This document shows positions 45,798-59,890 of a stretch of 64,000 nucleotides of DNA, one piece after another. The DNA is from Baylisascaris procyonis (lineage: Eukaryota; Nematoda; Chromadorea; Rhabditida; Ascarididae). Within the stretch, counting starts at the first letter, position 1; each line of letters starts with the position of its first letter. Where the stretch lies: the NCBI GenBank assembly GCA_037389465.1, contig JAZARR010000188.1:895501-959500 (forward strand), written 5' to 3'. Made by a program: the position numbers and the translations under genes. The notes beneath the pieces are model-generated. The model ran no database searches. It worked only from the letters and a program-made list of their open reading frames with translations, and was not told the origin of the DNA.

Positions 45798-48700
45798 GTT
45801 GAATCTGGTCTCGGTTCTCATCGTCGGAAGCGGATTTAATCTGCACCTTATAGAGTCAGTGAAGTTTTACTGACGAATTCGAGAGTTTAAAAAAAAAGTG
45901 AGAGTTTTACTTTCGGTGTAGAATTATTCTCGGGGATGAATTAGAGAGATTTAGGCATAGGTAATAAATAAACTTACCCTAACCTCTATGACGATGGGAA
46001 GTTTTTGTTTTTATCGATGACGAATTGTGAATTAGAATTGAGGCGATTGTTTTTGGTTATGTTTGGATTTATTAGATATTATTTTATTCTTTTTGAATAA
46101 AATAATATTGAAGTGGCTCCGTTAGCTTTGGAATATACCATCAGGAAATTGGGCAAATTTATAATCGAAGCAGATGGGGGAGGGGGGCAGGGCAGATTTT
46201 TCCCTTTCCATCCCTCTTCCCTTCCCATTCCATGGGAAGTTGATGTTCTCGGGATAGCAGCGTTTTAATTTCGGTTGCAATTTTTAGAAAAAAAGGTTAA
46301 ATATTTAAGGTTTGTTTAGAGATGACTTATAATTCATCATGATAACCTTTATAGTAAATCTAAGGGCTGTTAATTATTAACACTGAGCTTAATCTGTTGA
46401 TGTATCAGAAATAAGGAAGCATATAGACGACAGATCAACTCCCTCCCTCCCTCCTCCTATTTCCCTTCATCGGAGAGGAGAGAAAATTTTGAATTATTTT
46501 CTCCTTGCACTGGATTTCAATATACCATTGCATGAGGTACAGTATCCACATTATAGATTAGCACCGTAGTCCACACAAACAAATACAGTGCAAGAAAATA
46601 GAGCCACAGCTTCGGTTTATTGTTAAACTCAGTGCCTGTACTTTATTCTCTATGTTGTTACTGTTTTCTTTTTTAATGATTTGACGCTGTTCGCGAAGAC
46701 TCGATTTGTGGGTTTTTTTTCAATTCTTTTAAAAATTGTATTGCTTTACTGTTAGAGAAAATATATTGTTTATTGTAATAAAATAAATGAATGTTTGTCA
46801 TAGATTCGACATCTTAATTTGGCCTCGAATGTTATATAAAAATTGGATGATGCCATGCCCCCTTTTGGGACGTCTGGACATCCCATATGCAAATCGATGC
46901 ACTATTCCACTCAAACATCAATATATATATATTCCAATGGAGGTGTAAACGCATGCAGTTTCTGTTAGTAGATGATATATCTGTCCCTTCATTGAGAACT
47001 GTAAAAAAACAGCTAAAACGGGAACACACGCCAAGACTTCGACCAAACACAACGAGCCTCACAAGTGACCATGGGATAGAGTGACCTGTGACCTGGCTGA
47101 AGTGTGACCTTTTGGTGACAAGAGGGGGCAGTCCATAACCGTTTATCCACGAGAGAAGGGAATCGGTGATGCGAGGACACTTTGAAGTGTAAGTGCAGTA
47201 GTGAAAGCATTTTTACACTTTGCCAAGAGCCACTCTAAGTGATAGTATGTTGTCTCGTGAACAAGTATACGTCGGGTCCAGGTATATTTTAAAACACGTT
47301 GGCTCCCAGTATTTTAGAACATCAAAAGCACCAAATTGATACTTTCGACTTCTTAGTGACATAAATTACAGGTGTCCTTTTTTGTGACTAGGCGATGGAC
47401 TCCTTTCTTGTCTGGCCATGGTTCTTCCTTCTGGATGACACGGCCATGGCTTCCTCTACTGCTTTAGTGGGCCAGATTGTGGCCGAGCCACGAAATCCCG
47501 CATGCCCCGTAAATGGTTTTGGGTGAGGTTTGAATTTTTCTTGCTTTCTGTGATCTTCTTGCTACTGTGGAGGCTGACTTGTACGTTGGCGTTTCGTTTC
47601 GGTTCGTTTTTTTATTTGCACTGAATGACTTCATTTTATTTGCAATGACCTTTGTTTTCTTGGACCAAGTATGTTTGCTGGGTAGTATATTCGTCACCTT
47701 GTTGTAACCTACTTACCGTATAAATTAATCCTACATAGGAGAGAGGAGGAAATTACAGGGACGACCAGAACTGAAACCCGATCCTTTCTCTGTATTAGCA
47801 CTTATCCAGTAATCTACCTTCCACTCCTTCCTTTGAACTTCTTCGTATAAAAAAAAGAGTTGAAAGTGTTCACTGGTTCATTCGCCATCATATAGTTGTT
47901 ATACCTCCTATCCCTCCCCCACTTCCCTCTCCTTTTGTAAAAACATTGAAAAATCATAAAATCTTTCCTCTTGACTGTATATGGCTTATGAAAAATTAGG
48001 AACCTTTCCGGCAAGTTGCAAACATTTTAATCAGAGATTTAGGGCAGTGACGGAAGCAAAAAAAAAAATTCAAATCGAGGAAAATGGCATCCCGGTCGCT
48101 AAATTTGGCGTTGTGTTTCCCTTTTTATAAAAATTCCAACTGTTTTCGAATGAAAAAAAAACTTCTAGCCAGAGTTCATTCGTTACCCCGAAGTCTTGAC
48201 CGTCTTTAGCATCTCTCCGTTCATCCTTTCACCCACCAGTCACTGTGCTTGATGATAGCTGCCTTTGATCGGATGCTAAATAATACGAATGATTGCTGAT
48301 GGAAGTTCGATGTTGGTTTGTGTAAATTTTATTCTGTTTAGGGTGGTATTCATTGACGTCGAAGAAAAGCTGCTGAGGGAGGGATTATAGATTTGTCGAC
48401 GGCGGAGAACCTTTTTGTTTTGAGAGAGGTGTCTGATTGTAGTGCTAGGGTACTTTTGCTAGGCCTCATAGTGGATAATATAGGCTCCCTGATTATTGTT
48501 TAATGTTCACAAGGTTTTTACTACTAAATTATTAAAAACCATTTCTTATTCCTCCAGAAAACGTTTTCACCTCTTGTGCTCTTTGTTTCCTTGATTTATC
48601 TAGCACCTTTTCCTTACCTTCTATATTTCTCTCCCTCATTATGTTGATACCGGACGTATAATAATGAAACGACGAAGCAGCAACAGCGTTTGCCGACAAC

Positions 48701-49745
48701 GATGGTGACACGCCATCACATCGAAAATTAGGCTAGTTCGAAGGAAAGGATCAATGGTTTAGACTGGGCCATTTGCGCAACAGGATCAGAGTCATAATCG
48801 TCCATATCGTATCACCCAATCACATGGTCCTGGCCTTTCGAACTGGTCTGCCCATGTTACTTCATGCGTGGCTAAGTATGGCAATTGCCATGCATGTAAC
48901 CCCTTTCGCTTTCCGGCGGACTGTCAGCGGTGAAATTCAAAAAATCTTGTGACGTGGTTCAGATGGAGGGGGATAAGGGAGATTCCCGATTTTTGTAGAA
49001 AAGCTGCGATCATGAAATTTAGAGGTTTTCTGGAAATCAACAGGTCAGATACAGGGATCCACAGGTTACAGGAGTAGGAGAAGAGGGTTGTTGCAACTCT
49101 AAAACTTGGCATTGCGGATTTCAGCACACCGATCGCTGACTAATACCGAACGGTTATCTGACAAGTAGAATCTTCCTCTTCCTGTTCACCTTCTCATCCA
49201 GTATGAGACCATATCTGGTGAGGATATCTCAACATAACGATAGAAAGCTAAAAATCTAATAGTACGCGGAGAATGTTGGTGAATTTGGGTCCCTGAAAGG
49301 GGATTGGATTGGACGACTTCATACTACATAGTTTATAGGATTCACGGTGCATTGTAAAGTATTGCTTTGACGTCAGGTACTTTATCCTTACATTCATATT
49401 ATTATGAACATGTCAGGAACTCTCGAATTTTATAGATGAAATGAGACGAGTGAAGTTACGAAGAACATGAAGTTAGAGCCGATTAAAATTCCATTGCCAG
49501 CCAGCCCGGTGATCACAGAAGCAAGGTTTTTCCTTCTTTCTTTCTTTTATGCTTTTTTTTAAAAGAAGTATGATCCTTTTAAGGTTTTCAATAACAAACA
49601 AAAAAATATCCTTCCATGAATTAATAGTAAGTGAAACAACGGGAAGGCAAATGACCGGACCCGAATTCGGCACAGCAAAAGTACCGGAAGTAAAAAGATT
49701 AGAAATATTTAGATCTCTCTTCGATTTATGTTAGCCATTTTTATC

Positions 49746-52700
49746 ATGGAGATTATTGAGAGGTGTGTGATCCTCTGTACTGTCACACATCAAGAGTATT
49801 CCTTAAAATTGTTGACAGCAATTTCCACCTTTAATTTTCTTGCAGCTCTCTTCTCTTCCCTTATACTAGCAAAGTAGCGCCTGCAATGATTGGTCATCAA
49901 CCTTTGGTTTGAATTTAAGCTTATTGAAATTTGGCTATATTTTAGTGTTACGAATTACACGTACATCTTTCGGTATTATATAGGCATCTATCTCGTAAGA
50001 ACGCAATTGCCTGAGGCGTATTTTTGGCGGATTCCATTCGCATCCACTTCCTTGTTCTTGACTTTCAAATATTAAGAATTGGCGTCATGTTGGCTAGTGT
50101 TATTGTCACATGCTAAATGATGATATTTAATGTGTTTATATATGACCTTATATTTAGATGGTTGCCTTGGGAAGCAGGGCTAGGTAGTGCGGTATGGCTA
50201 TGTGCATTCGCAAATTTCATCAACAGTGCAGATCGAGTGATTATGCCGATTGCGATCGGTGCACTTTCAGCCGACTATGAATATACCCTCGTGCAACAGG
50301 GATGGGTACTGAGCGCATTCCCGGCCGGGTACATCAGCTCACAGGTAAAAAACTCTACTCTCGTATTTTACGGTATGCCTTTATGAAACGTGTTTTGGAT
50401 TATTAGAGGTAAAGGTAGGGGCGAGGGCTAAGAATTTAGTGAAAATAAGAAGGGGGACGGGGAACTATTATAAAAGAAGTCGGGGATGGATGATCGTTTC
50501 TGCTGTACGATTTTGCGTCGATCTGTGGTCTAGTACAAGAGTTGTTGCACTCTTTTTCCGAGTCATTGCAATCCGATTACGGTTGATATGTAAATCAAGT
50601 TTTATGACCATCATAACGGGCATCATGTATATGGAAAAGCGGTGGAACTTACAAATAAAAGGATTGCCTCTACCATTATATACACAAAAATATATCAAAG
50701 TTTAAGCTAAAATAAGAGTTCTTCGAATCAAGTAGAATGGTAATAGTAGCAAGTTGGGGCACTATAGTTTTTGTTTAATTACCCAAATTTGAGGACTACA
50801 GTTCATTACCGCTTTGATATAATGAGGCGAAGAAATCAATAAAGAGTAGTTAATATTATTTAATGTATTTTCATCTCCTGTCGTAGAAATTGGATATGGA
50901 TAGTTATTTCCTTTCGTGGATGCAGTAGATGTTTTTCTATTCGATGGTATGTTTTCCATATTATTGATTGTGTTTTAGATAATTGGTAGTTGTGCGGGTT
51001 CACAATTGGGTGGTCGTCGACTATTGCTATCGGTTGTTCTTTTATGGTCTTTGAGTACTTTATTAACGCCGATTGTTGCTTCATCATTTCACATGCTGAT
51101 TTTCGCACGAGTCGTTTTGGGTCTTGGCGAAGGTCTTGGTAAGTGACTTTTTGCTTATCATTGTTTTTGATTCATTTAAGGATTTTTTTTAATGTTATGG
51201 TGGTCGGTTTATTATTGAAAGATATTTATACTATTCAGTGACGTCATCTTTGAAAAGTTGCAAGTTTTTTGGTAATATTTGAAAGTGTAAAATTTTATAC
51301 ATGAACTTTTACTATTGCGTCATCTTTTCTTTATCTTGTTTTTATCTCATTCTCTCTTTATCTCTTATATCTTTATCTCCTATCTCTTTATCTCTTATCT
51401 CCTTTATTTTTATCTCTTTTACTATGAAATCTTGTTTTTATCTCTTTTTTTGAGGTGTGGAATTTCTCGAAGTTGAAAAATTACTATAGGATCAATTTTA
51501 AGGTTTAAAGTTTGAATTTAGAAACGGTTTAAAACCTAATGAGCATAATAAATCAGCTTTGCCTAAAAAGCGAATATTATGATTGCTAATCATGTGAGTG
51601 GCATTGAGTAATGAATAAATGCCGATCCATTGAAACAACAACAATGGAATAGATTGGTTGGGAGAGGGAGAAAGACGATGATATGATTGTAGAAGTATAT
51701 CACTAAAATCACATGAGAAATGAAAGAAAGTATCGGTGATAGTTAGATTCCGCTTGAGAAAATAGCCAAGATCTGAGAGATAGGTAAAATAGTTCATTGT
51801 TATATTAGTAGGTGCAGGTTTGAGCAACGATTACTCGGGTTTCTCGTATTCCCCCCTCTCCTTTCATCACTCCCTCCACCTCACCACCCTTTCTTCTCCT
51901 TCTTAATCTTTCTATTTTTATGATTTGGTAGATTATATAGAGCTATCAAGGAATGTTGGGATGGGATATTTGCTTGTAAGAGCCATTATTTGCTGGGTGT
52001 CATCGAAGACGGTTTTATGGCTTTCCTTCTATTGGCGTTTGTTTTGATGTCTCGATTAGTCGGTTTGTTCAGAATTAAATGAGATTTTAAGATCCACAAA
52101 TAGAGCAGGATTTGCTTTTGTGAAAGGGGTATAAGGCTGTAGTTCAGTGGGAGAATGATTAAAAACGTGAATTAAACCTGTTGAAGGCTTGCCAACGATG
52201 TATCACATATTGGCTGAGGGTGCTCCTCCACGACAACGATCATCCGCTTTTGCGTATTTGACGGCAGCTGGGTCTGTTGGACAGACCATCGCCTCATTGG
52301 TTTGATTCTTTCATCACTCCTTTCTTTATAAGATTACCTCTAATTTTATGCAAAAAATTGTGGTACCTGGCCTGCGATTTTGCAAGGTTTTATTTGAGGT
52401 CATATAATATGTGTCTATGATGTACTATTTCCGACTGAAGTTATATTTTCAATTCGAGGTACGTTGAATGAATTTCTGGAATTTATATCCCCAAATCGTT
52501 TTCTTAGGGGAAGAGATGGGCCAATTTTCTAATTTAGTATGAGAATGAAAGGGAACGTATCAAGTGGAACGATGGAAGCATAGCAGGTGGATAAATTTTC
52601 GGCAGCGAATATTGATTGCATGAAGATCGGATATTCGATGAAGGAAATATATGATATATATTGATATAAATGAATCATTTATATCTAATAGAACGCTGAT

Positions 52701-55700
52701 GGGTATTGCTTATATATATGATAGCCATTTCAGCCTCAATTTTGGCAAAACTTTTCAGATGATACGAGAAGGGATAGAGGGTGATGGAAGTAAGGGTTGT
52801 TTTAATGGCAGTGGTCTTAGGTGTAAAAACTAGAAGCTAGAAATTTTCAGAAAGAAACTCGAAGTTCAGTTTTAGTAGGAAAACATCTTGCTGATACTGT
52901 CAGGTGTCTTCTTATGCGCTTAACATCCTGACATGAAAAGGTTCCACCCGCCTCAGTTTCCCACCTTCTTCTCTCTCTTGCCCCACCTTCACCTATATTC
53001 TTTTCCTTTCATTTGAGCTAACTTGCGAAGTTTGTTACCTCTCCATATCTTTGCTATTTTTATGTACGAAACTAAATGAAATGCATTTTTTAGGTTTGCC
53101 CTCACTTTGCATGGGAAATATGTTTTTATATATTTGGTATATTGGGACTCTATTGGTGCGTATTGTGGCTGCGATCGAGCGTTGGTCTGAGGCCACCATC
53201 TACTTCCGATCAGATGCTTCTTTGTCAAAAGGTTTAATTGCACTTGTTGTTCAATTTTAATCTTTTCTTCTTTATGGGTGAATTTAAAGTCAGATGGTTG
53301 AATAAGGTGACTGGGAGACGGGAGAAATAAATCGATTAGATAAGTGCTAAAAGAGCAGATATCTTGTGACGAATCATGTGAGGGGGAGAGAGGAAGTGGC
53401 TGTGTTGTAGAATGATCTGCTGTGTTACCGTTTGTATCGTTTTTGGCTCATAGAATGCTGACAGTCATGTAGAGGGAAGGGGTATTAGTCAGTGATCGGT
53501 GACGTTCTTAATGATAAATTTGCCTTCCCACTGGGGAAGAGGGAGGGTTTCTTCCACCTATTCGTGCTGATTACTAAAATCAGCTTCCGGTGATTATGAT
53601 GGTTTGATTTCAGATGCGTCATCAGCTACGTGCATGGGATCGATTCATTTGTTCGTCACCACTTTTGGCGATATATTTCGCACATTTTTGTATGAATTGG
53701 ACTGCATATGTGATCATGCATTGGTTGCCTACTTATCTGAGAGTGACATTCCACGCCGATCCGACTGGCATCTCTTTGGCTGCTTTACCCTATCTGGCCA
53801 ACAGTCTTTTTGCAATTGGTTCGTTGCTTGTCAACCTATGAATTTGGTATTGCAAGCAATTATTATTAAGCTTGTTGTTATAGGTAAATAGGTGGTCTTT
53901 TGTATTCCTATGTTGCAGCGACTGAGACCAAGGATTGCTTTTAGGGAGGAGGCGTATACGTCTAGTTTGTATCAGATTCATAGGTTGCATTTAAACACCC
54001 ACAATTTTTGAAAAACCAATATCCTTATGCATCGTGTCTATGGATCTTATGCTATATTTGAGAGTGTAAAAATGGAAGATCTAATGAGGGGAACTGGAGT
54101 CCATAATCTTAAAGATAGGGTATCGGGGGTTGCTAATGTTTAGAATGGTTGTGTATTAGGTTTTCAGGAGAGGGGTGTGCTACTTTTTGGATGGACTTGG
54201 AGGGGCAGAAGGGGAAAGCAAGGAGATTGACGGTTGGCGTGGTACTTTGAGAGATGAGAGAGGAGGGCAGAAGATGGCATTTTCGTCAATAATATTCTCA
54301 AAAGAAATGCAAGACAGAGGTTGCCCGGGTGTGGCTACTGGAATAAGGATTTCTACACGTGGGCAGCAAGGTGCATGTAGGCCAACCATTAATATGCTTT
54401 TTAAGAGATAGTGATAACGCTTTGTTGTAATACATGTGTAATATTTAAGATTTATTGAGCTGATACTAGATTATTTCTTTTATTTGTGACTCTATCGAAC
54501 CCTATAATTTTTGCTCTTCGTAGATCTATAGAGTTATGATTTCATTACAGGCTTTTCCTGCTGTATTCTCTAATAACGCAGTTTTGTTCACTTTATTATG
54601 CAGTTATTATGTCACTTTTATATATATTTTAAATAGTATTATAGAGGCATTTATTGAAGCACTTTTACAGTGTTTTTACGCAATGAAACAATGTCGGATT
54701 GTTCATCATTTAATATTGTTGAGCAATATGTACCATTGCGGGGTTTTTAAGATTATCCTTTAGATGAAATGGTGTTTTATGTAATTTTTATCAGTTTTGT
54801 TTCATTTATATGCACCGAGGTTATTTGCAGGTACGGGTCATTTGGTGGATAATGTGGTGAATGCACATCGTATGTCTTTAAGACGTGCACGTGTGACCGC
54901 TACGGTACTTGGTCTTATATTACCAGCTATATTCCTTGTCGCTTTTGCTTTCGTCAAGAGCCTATACCTCGCTATTTTGTAGGTTTCCATCACTTTTATT
55001 TATATTTTGGAACATTTTGCCTTTTCATTATTCAGTTTTTTTTTTATTGAATATTGATAAAGAATTTGGATTCAAAGGACTAGGTAATCAATAGCCATTT
55101 ACCTTTTATTTCTCTGTAAACCTTCATATGAGGGAATATTTAATTGCTGGTTGCTACGACTCTCCACTATGGTTGAAGAATACTTTCAAAATTGAGTATA
55201 GATAGAGATGTGAATGTTAGGGACTTCCCAGCTAGCAGCACATGTTATTGCATAAGTGCTTGTAGTCTTGGCTCACCTTTACCTGTGCTTATTGGGTATT
55301 CTAATGTTTACAAGAATCTTTGGCTATAACATCTGTTACTGGTGCCACACCTGTGGGACATGTAGCCCTTCTTTTGCAACTTAACCAGCCTGGTGTTGCT
55401 TTGCGAAATTTTTGAACATAGAAAGGGCAAAAAATGGTATAAAAAAGCAGATTCGAATTAAATCAGTTCATCATTCATTAACTGCATCAAATTTTAAAGG
55501 AATTTTCAGAATGGTCTCATTAAGCATGGGTGCATTGGCATTGAATTCGGCTGGTCATCTCAGCAATCATGCTGATGTTGCACCAAAATATGCGGGAATA
55601 ACGTTCGCAATTTCAAATACTATCGTTAGTTCTTTTTTTCATTTATTTCAATTAAACTATACTTATTTCGATGCTATCTTCTTTTTTTCTTTAAGGAGGG

Positions 55701-56316
55701 GAGAGTTAAGAAAGAATAGCATTGCCACTTAATTTCTCGAAAGTGAATAAATCTGGATCAAGGCCATTACTGAGGAGGAAAAAATTCATTATTTTTATTC
55801 ACTCCTTCCTCCACTTTATACCTCATCTTAGTAATTTTTGTGACATTGGTATGAATACTAATTCTCCAGACGAATAGAATGGTTGGTTTTTTTTGAGTAT
55901 TTATGGCTAATCATATCAACAATCAGTATCATTCAACTTTATCATAAATAAAACGGAAATGGAGATTTTTTAATATAAGTATGAAGCAATTGTAAAAACT
56001 GTTGAGCAATCTTTTGACCAATATTACTAGATTATTCGTTTGATTAAACAGGTATAAAATTATGTTGGGAATTTGTCGGTTAGTAGTATTCATTGGAAGT
56101 GTATTGTTTTCGGTTAGATCATCTGTTTTCATAACTTGCATAATTATGCACAATTTTAAGGCGACATTGCCAGGTTTGACTGTCGGACCGTTGACAGCAC
56201 GATTGGTGGTCGAATCATCGGGTAGATGGTGGCCGTCATTCATACTAGCTAGTGCTTTGAACTTGGTTGGCGCTATGGTCTACGCTAATTATGCAGTAAC
56301 CAAGCAGGTTATATGA
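49746..56316 (+). CDS. SLC17-like major facilitator superfamily transporter
   Basis: Confident exons are 50158-50344, 50979-51138, 52187-52299, 53094-53231, 53614-53818, 54831-54978, 55510-55624 and 56161-56316, all in phase. A 17-base first exon, 49746-49762 (MEIIE, AG|GTGTGT), fits the required phase but is tentative; with it the protein is 412 residues. Features are SADRVIMPIAI in helix 1, the GWVLSAFPAGYISSQ segment, LFARVVLGLGEGLGLPTMYHI-type motif of helix 4, GSVGQTIASLVCPHFAWEICFYIFG, MHWLPTYL, and APKYAGITFAISNT, which is characteristic of the anion:cation symporter (SLC17/PHT4) branch. About 12 membrane helices are expected. The substrate cannot be read from sequence; candidates are phosphate, organic anions or vesicular loads. 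A CAG|GTTATA donor three codons before the stop could extend the C-terminus. Confidence 0.85.
50772..50793 (+). other. SL1 spliced-leader-like sequence in an intron
   Basis: GTTTAATTACCCAAATTTGAG (50773-50793 without the last base shown in full) matches 20 of the 22 bases of the nematode SL1 leader as I remember it. The first base and one internal G-to-A differ. The bases that follow do not resemble the rest of an SL RNA gene. It may be a retroposed mRNA 5-prime end or chance. Confidence 0.4.
51340..51450. repeat. TATCTCTT-type pyrimidine repeat
   Basis: Imperfect repeats of TTTATCTC within an intron of the SLC17-like gene. A simple-sequence tract. Confidence 0.7.
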
Positions 56317-59300
56317 AGGATGTATCCTCGAGCGTCGTCCGATCGTGAGAGGATAGGCGGAAGAAGATAAGGGCGAGTGTGTCCTTCTATTTAATTTGCG
56401 CATACATCTTCTTCTTTGGCATATATGGGCAATAAAAAGTCAACAAAGGTTACAATCAAGTCATTTGGAATTTGCTTTCTTAGAGCAAAATTGGTATGGG
56501 AACCGGTTATATGAGAATGGTTTTTGTGGTTTTGGAAGCGTGATGTTTTGTCGTCTGTTGGTTTCCCTCGTTTTTCGTTGTTTCGACCTGAATTTGGCGG
56601 ACTTTCTTTTCGGGACTTGCCAGCTTCATTTTATGTTCTGCTTTGTGAGAAAACGCAGAATTTCGCCTTGTTGTTGGGAATTTCTTCGCTAATTGCTATG
56701 CTTGCGTCTATTTAGCTGAGGAAAATAGATAGCTGTTATATATTATTCCATGGTTTTTCCATTCCTTTCGGTGTCGTTGATCTATAGTTGTTACTGCTTT
56801 CCTTTAATATGCAAATTGATACAAATATGAATATGCCTTATGTTATTTGGTGGTGGATTACAATCGTTACGATCAATGCTGAGCAAAAATAGAGCAAAGA
56901 TGAGTATAGACGGTCCGTTGGGATGTTAGTCATCAATCTGGAAGAGTGCTGTTCTTTTGGAAAATGGTGGGATATGAGTGTATTGTTAGACTTTTAATTG
57001 GCTTTCAGTTTTGAATACTTGTAGTCTCCCATCTCCCCTTACCCCCCCCTCCCTCTCTAATTAAACTCTTCACCCGTTTCTTTCTCTACTACCTTTCTGT
57101 GATTAAATGGAGGGCTGTGAAACCATCATTTGTGGTTTATAATAAAATTGCACAATGGAATTACAGGTTTCTCCGATAATATTGGAGATATTTACGCTTT
57201 TCAGCTTTTTTTTTTTTTCGCTCATCGGATTTGATTTGTTTCAAAAAAATTTGATATTGTATTAGGAGATTTAAATGTGCAATTGCTCTCTTATATAATT
57301 AGGCAGCATTCGATTGAGTATTTTCCTCAATAGTATCGTCTATGTTCATATATCTGTGTGCACATATCGTTTTATATTTTGTGAATTATAGTCATAATTG
57401 GAGATATAATCGGCTATCTTTTTACGTCAGAGGGAATAACTTTGCACCTTTTTTTTTTTTAATTTATGCTTTTATAGAGCAATTTGCAAGTAGTTTTTTT
57501 TTTTTTTGTTAGAAATTCTTTTTTTTTTGCATATTTTCCTGCATAATTATCTTCTCCCCAACTTCATTCTCTCTCTCTCTCTGCATATTTTCCAGCACAA
57601 TCCCAATTTCCTCTCTTTCCCTCCTCCCACCCTTTTGGCTTATTCAGTGAAGAGATATGAAACGATTCCTTTCAACCCCGCTCTCTCCATTCCTCTCCTT
57701 TGAGCTGTCCAAAAGTTTTATAAATATTTAACACTGACAATTTGGCAGCGATTCACACGTGAGCATATGAAAATTCGTTTTTTTTTTTTTTACATTGTTT
57801 TCAACTATTCGAAACGAATATGATAAAGAAGAATTTTTAGTGTTTTTATTATTTGAATTTTATCGTTGAATAAGATGGGTATTTTTGGGGTATCGTAGAG
57901 GTTGTATAACCATCTCTTCGTGTCCTTTCCTCTCAATTTCCTATTTTCCCATCTAACTATTTCAGTAAAAATAATTACTGATAGTTGAAGATTAACAAAA
58001 AAAAAAGTGATGTTTTGATAAAATCAACAAAGTCTTGGTTTATTATTTGAGAAGGGTGGTGGGAGATGTGAAGTTATTGCTAAGAATCGAAGGGACGAAT
58101 TATGATTGTAAGAGAGATCGGAGCATTATTAATGCTAATATTGAGTTTTCTAACGATGATTTTGCTTTTTCCGGAACGGAAACAATTTTCCGATCGTAGA
58201 TATATCAGCTCATTTCCAAACATTTATTTATTATCTTAATTATTGTTATTATTATTTCACTTTCAAAATGTATTGTTATTTTATTTGGATTTGAAAATGT
58301 GGTAATCGAATGGCTACAATATTGGGAATTTATTGTGCTACATGAAATTATTCTATATTTGACATGGTGCAGTATACTTCAATTATACCCCAGGGGTTAT
58401 GTGCTTTGTTTCCGTCATTTCGTTGTTTCATGGTGAATGCTTTTCTTTTCTTTCGTTATAACATAAAATTTCTCATAAAGTGCCGATATTTTTTTCAAAG
58501 GTTTATGTCGTTTTCTTCCGACTTCAATTATTTTTTTAACCGGTCGGTTTTTTCGGATTTAGCCGGCCGGTATTCTATCAATTCTCACATATTATAGTAT
58601 ATGTATATTATACAGGTCTTTTTGGTTATGTAAGGAAACATTTTTGGACGAAAATTCAATAATATTTCCGTCAGGAGTTTAGTTTAATAATATCGTTTAT
58701 AAATTGTTAGATTATAAACCTGTTAGCTTCGTAGAAGTGATAAACCATTGTGCGTCGTTTCGGAGTTCATCACAAACACGCGAAAGTAGTGTTGGTTGGT
58801 ACACTGGTCATCAAATTTAATCAATAACTACTAGAAGTTGTTAGCGAGTGACCGAATCACCATTTGGTCATTGGTCAGAGATGGCAGCAGATCGACGATT
58901 ATAGAAAATTAGTGGCGATTTTTGGAACCACAATGGTCATCGAGATGTAGTCGGATGGGTGACCATCATTGAGAATTTCTGCGTTAATGAGTACTAAAAT
59001 TCGGAAGTAATATATCAAAAGTTTCAAGGGATTCTTTCCTAATTGCTAGCAAGTTTTTCATTTTCCATTGTCGGTAAGAAGATGCACTAGTGGTGTTTAG
59101 CACCAAAAATGCCATTATCACTCCTTTTTGCCTGGATTTTATTTGAAAAGTTTTGTGGGTGAGCTTTGAGGAAATTACATAATATCATTTTTTAATATCA
59201 TTCGATCGTAATATTTTGTAAATTTCGGATAAAGAAACATCCGTAGAATTTGTCATTTTTCGTATAGGTAGTTGTTTTATATCTTTTTACTCGTATAAAG

Positions 59301-59890
59301 TTGACTCAGTAGGCCAACCTCGTTTATCTTTTATCTTTTACTTCTATCAGTCATAGATTCTAGGTGATAGGTTACTAAAGTATCTTAGGGATTTGATTAC
59401 CTTTAAGATAAGGGTTTTTCTTATTTCACTAATTCGAAACTAAGTCGTCGATATTAAACTGCTACAAATTGGTTTTTTTATGAAGATAATCTCATAGGTT
59501 CGCACCCTTTTTAGATCGGCGAACCATAGCAGTTAGTCTTCCTTATCGGAAAGACTTCTTCTTTAAAGCGGAAGGTCTATAGTCTTAAATCTTTCTTCAA
59601 AATCATGAAGTATAAATAGTATAAATATTGTATTGTCTTATTTCTGGTGTCATTTTATTTATTTATTGGTTTATTTTTATTTATTTGTTTCATTTATTTA
59701 TTCAATTGTTTACTTATCACTGATGGGCGTAAAAGTTTGTCATTTTATATTCGTTTTTTATATTATTATTATATTTGTATATCGCAAATTTATTTCTTTC
59801 ATTAAGTGGAGTTTCGAAGGGATTTCGTTGAACATAGGGGAAGTGGTTATTGTTTTTGCGACTAACTTGGTTTTATTAAATCAAAATAAG
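56317..59890. other. Intergenic region between the SLC17-like gene and EXOSC10
   Basis: No exon was recognised. It is T-rich with long T runs (57206, 57450, 57497, 57780) and a short CT run near 57570. Short frames at 56396-56715 and 57506-57703 have no recognisable domain. Confidence 0.45.

Larger units (their letters stand above)
44562..49745. other. Intergenic region between ALG9 and the SLC17-like gene
   Basis: It holds a second MITE-like element (44984-45198) and one isolated open segment resembling a discoidin-domain exon (45687-45797). No complete gene could be assembled. Minus-strand frames at 46832-47062 and 47464-47697 (Lys-rich) show no recognisable domain. Confidence 0.4.

Noticed and set aside
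47464..47697. Lys-rich minus-strand frame of 77 residues
   Set aside because: No recognisable domain, signal or splice partner; composition is explained by the T-rich plus strand.
48753..48920. Short plus-strand frame with several cysteines
   Set aside because: Under 60 residues, no start, no clear splice borders and no family recognised.
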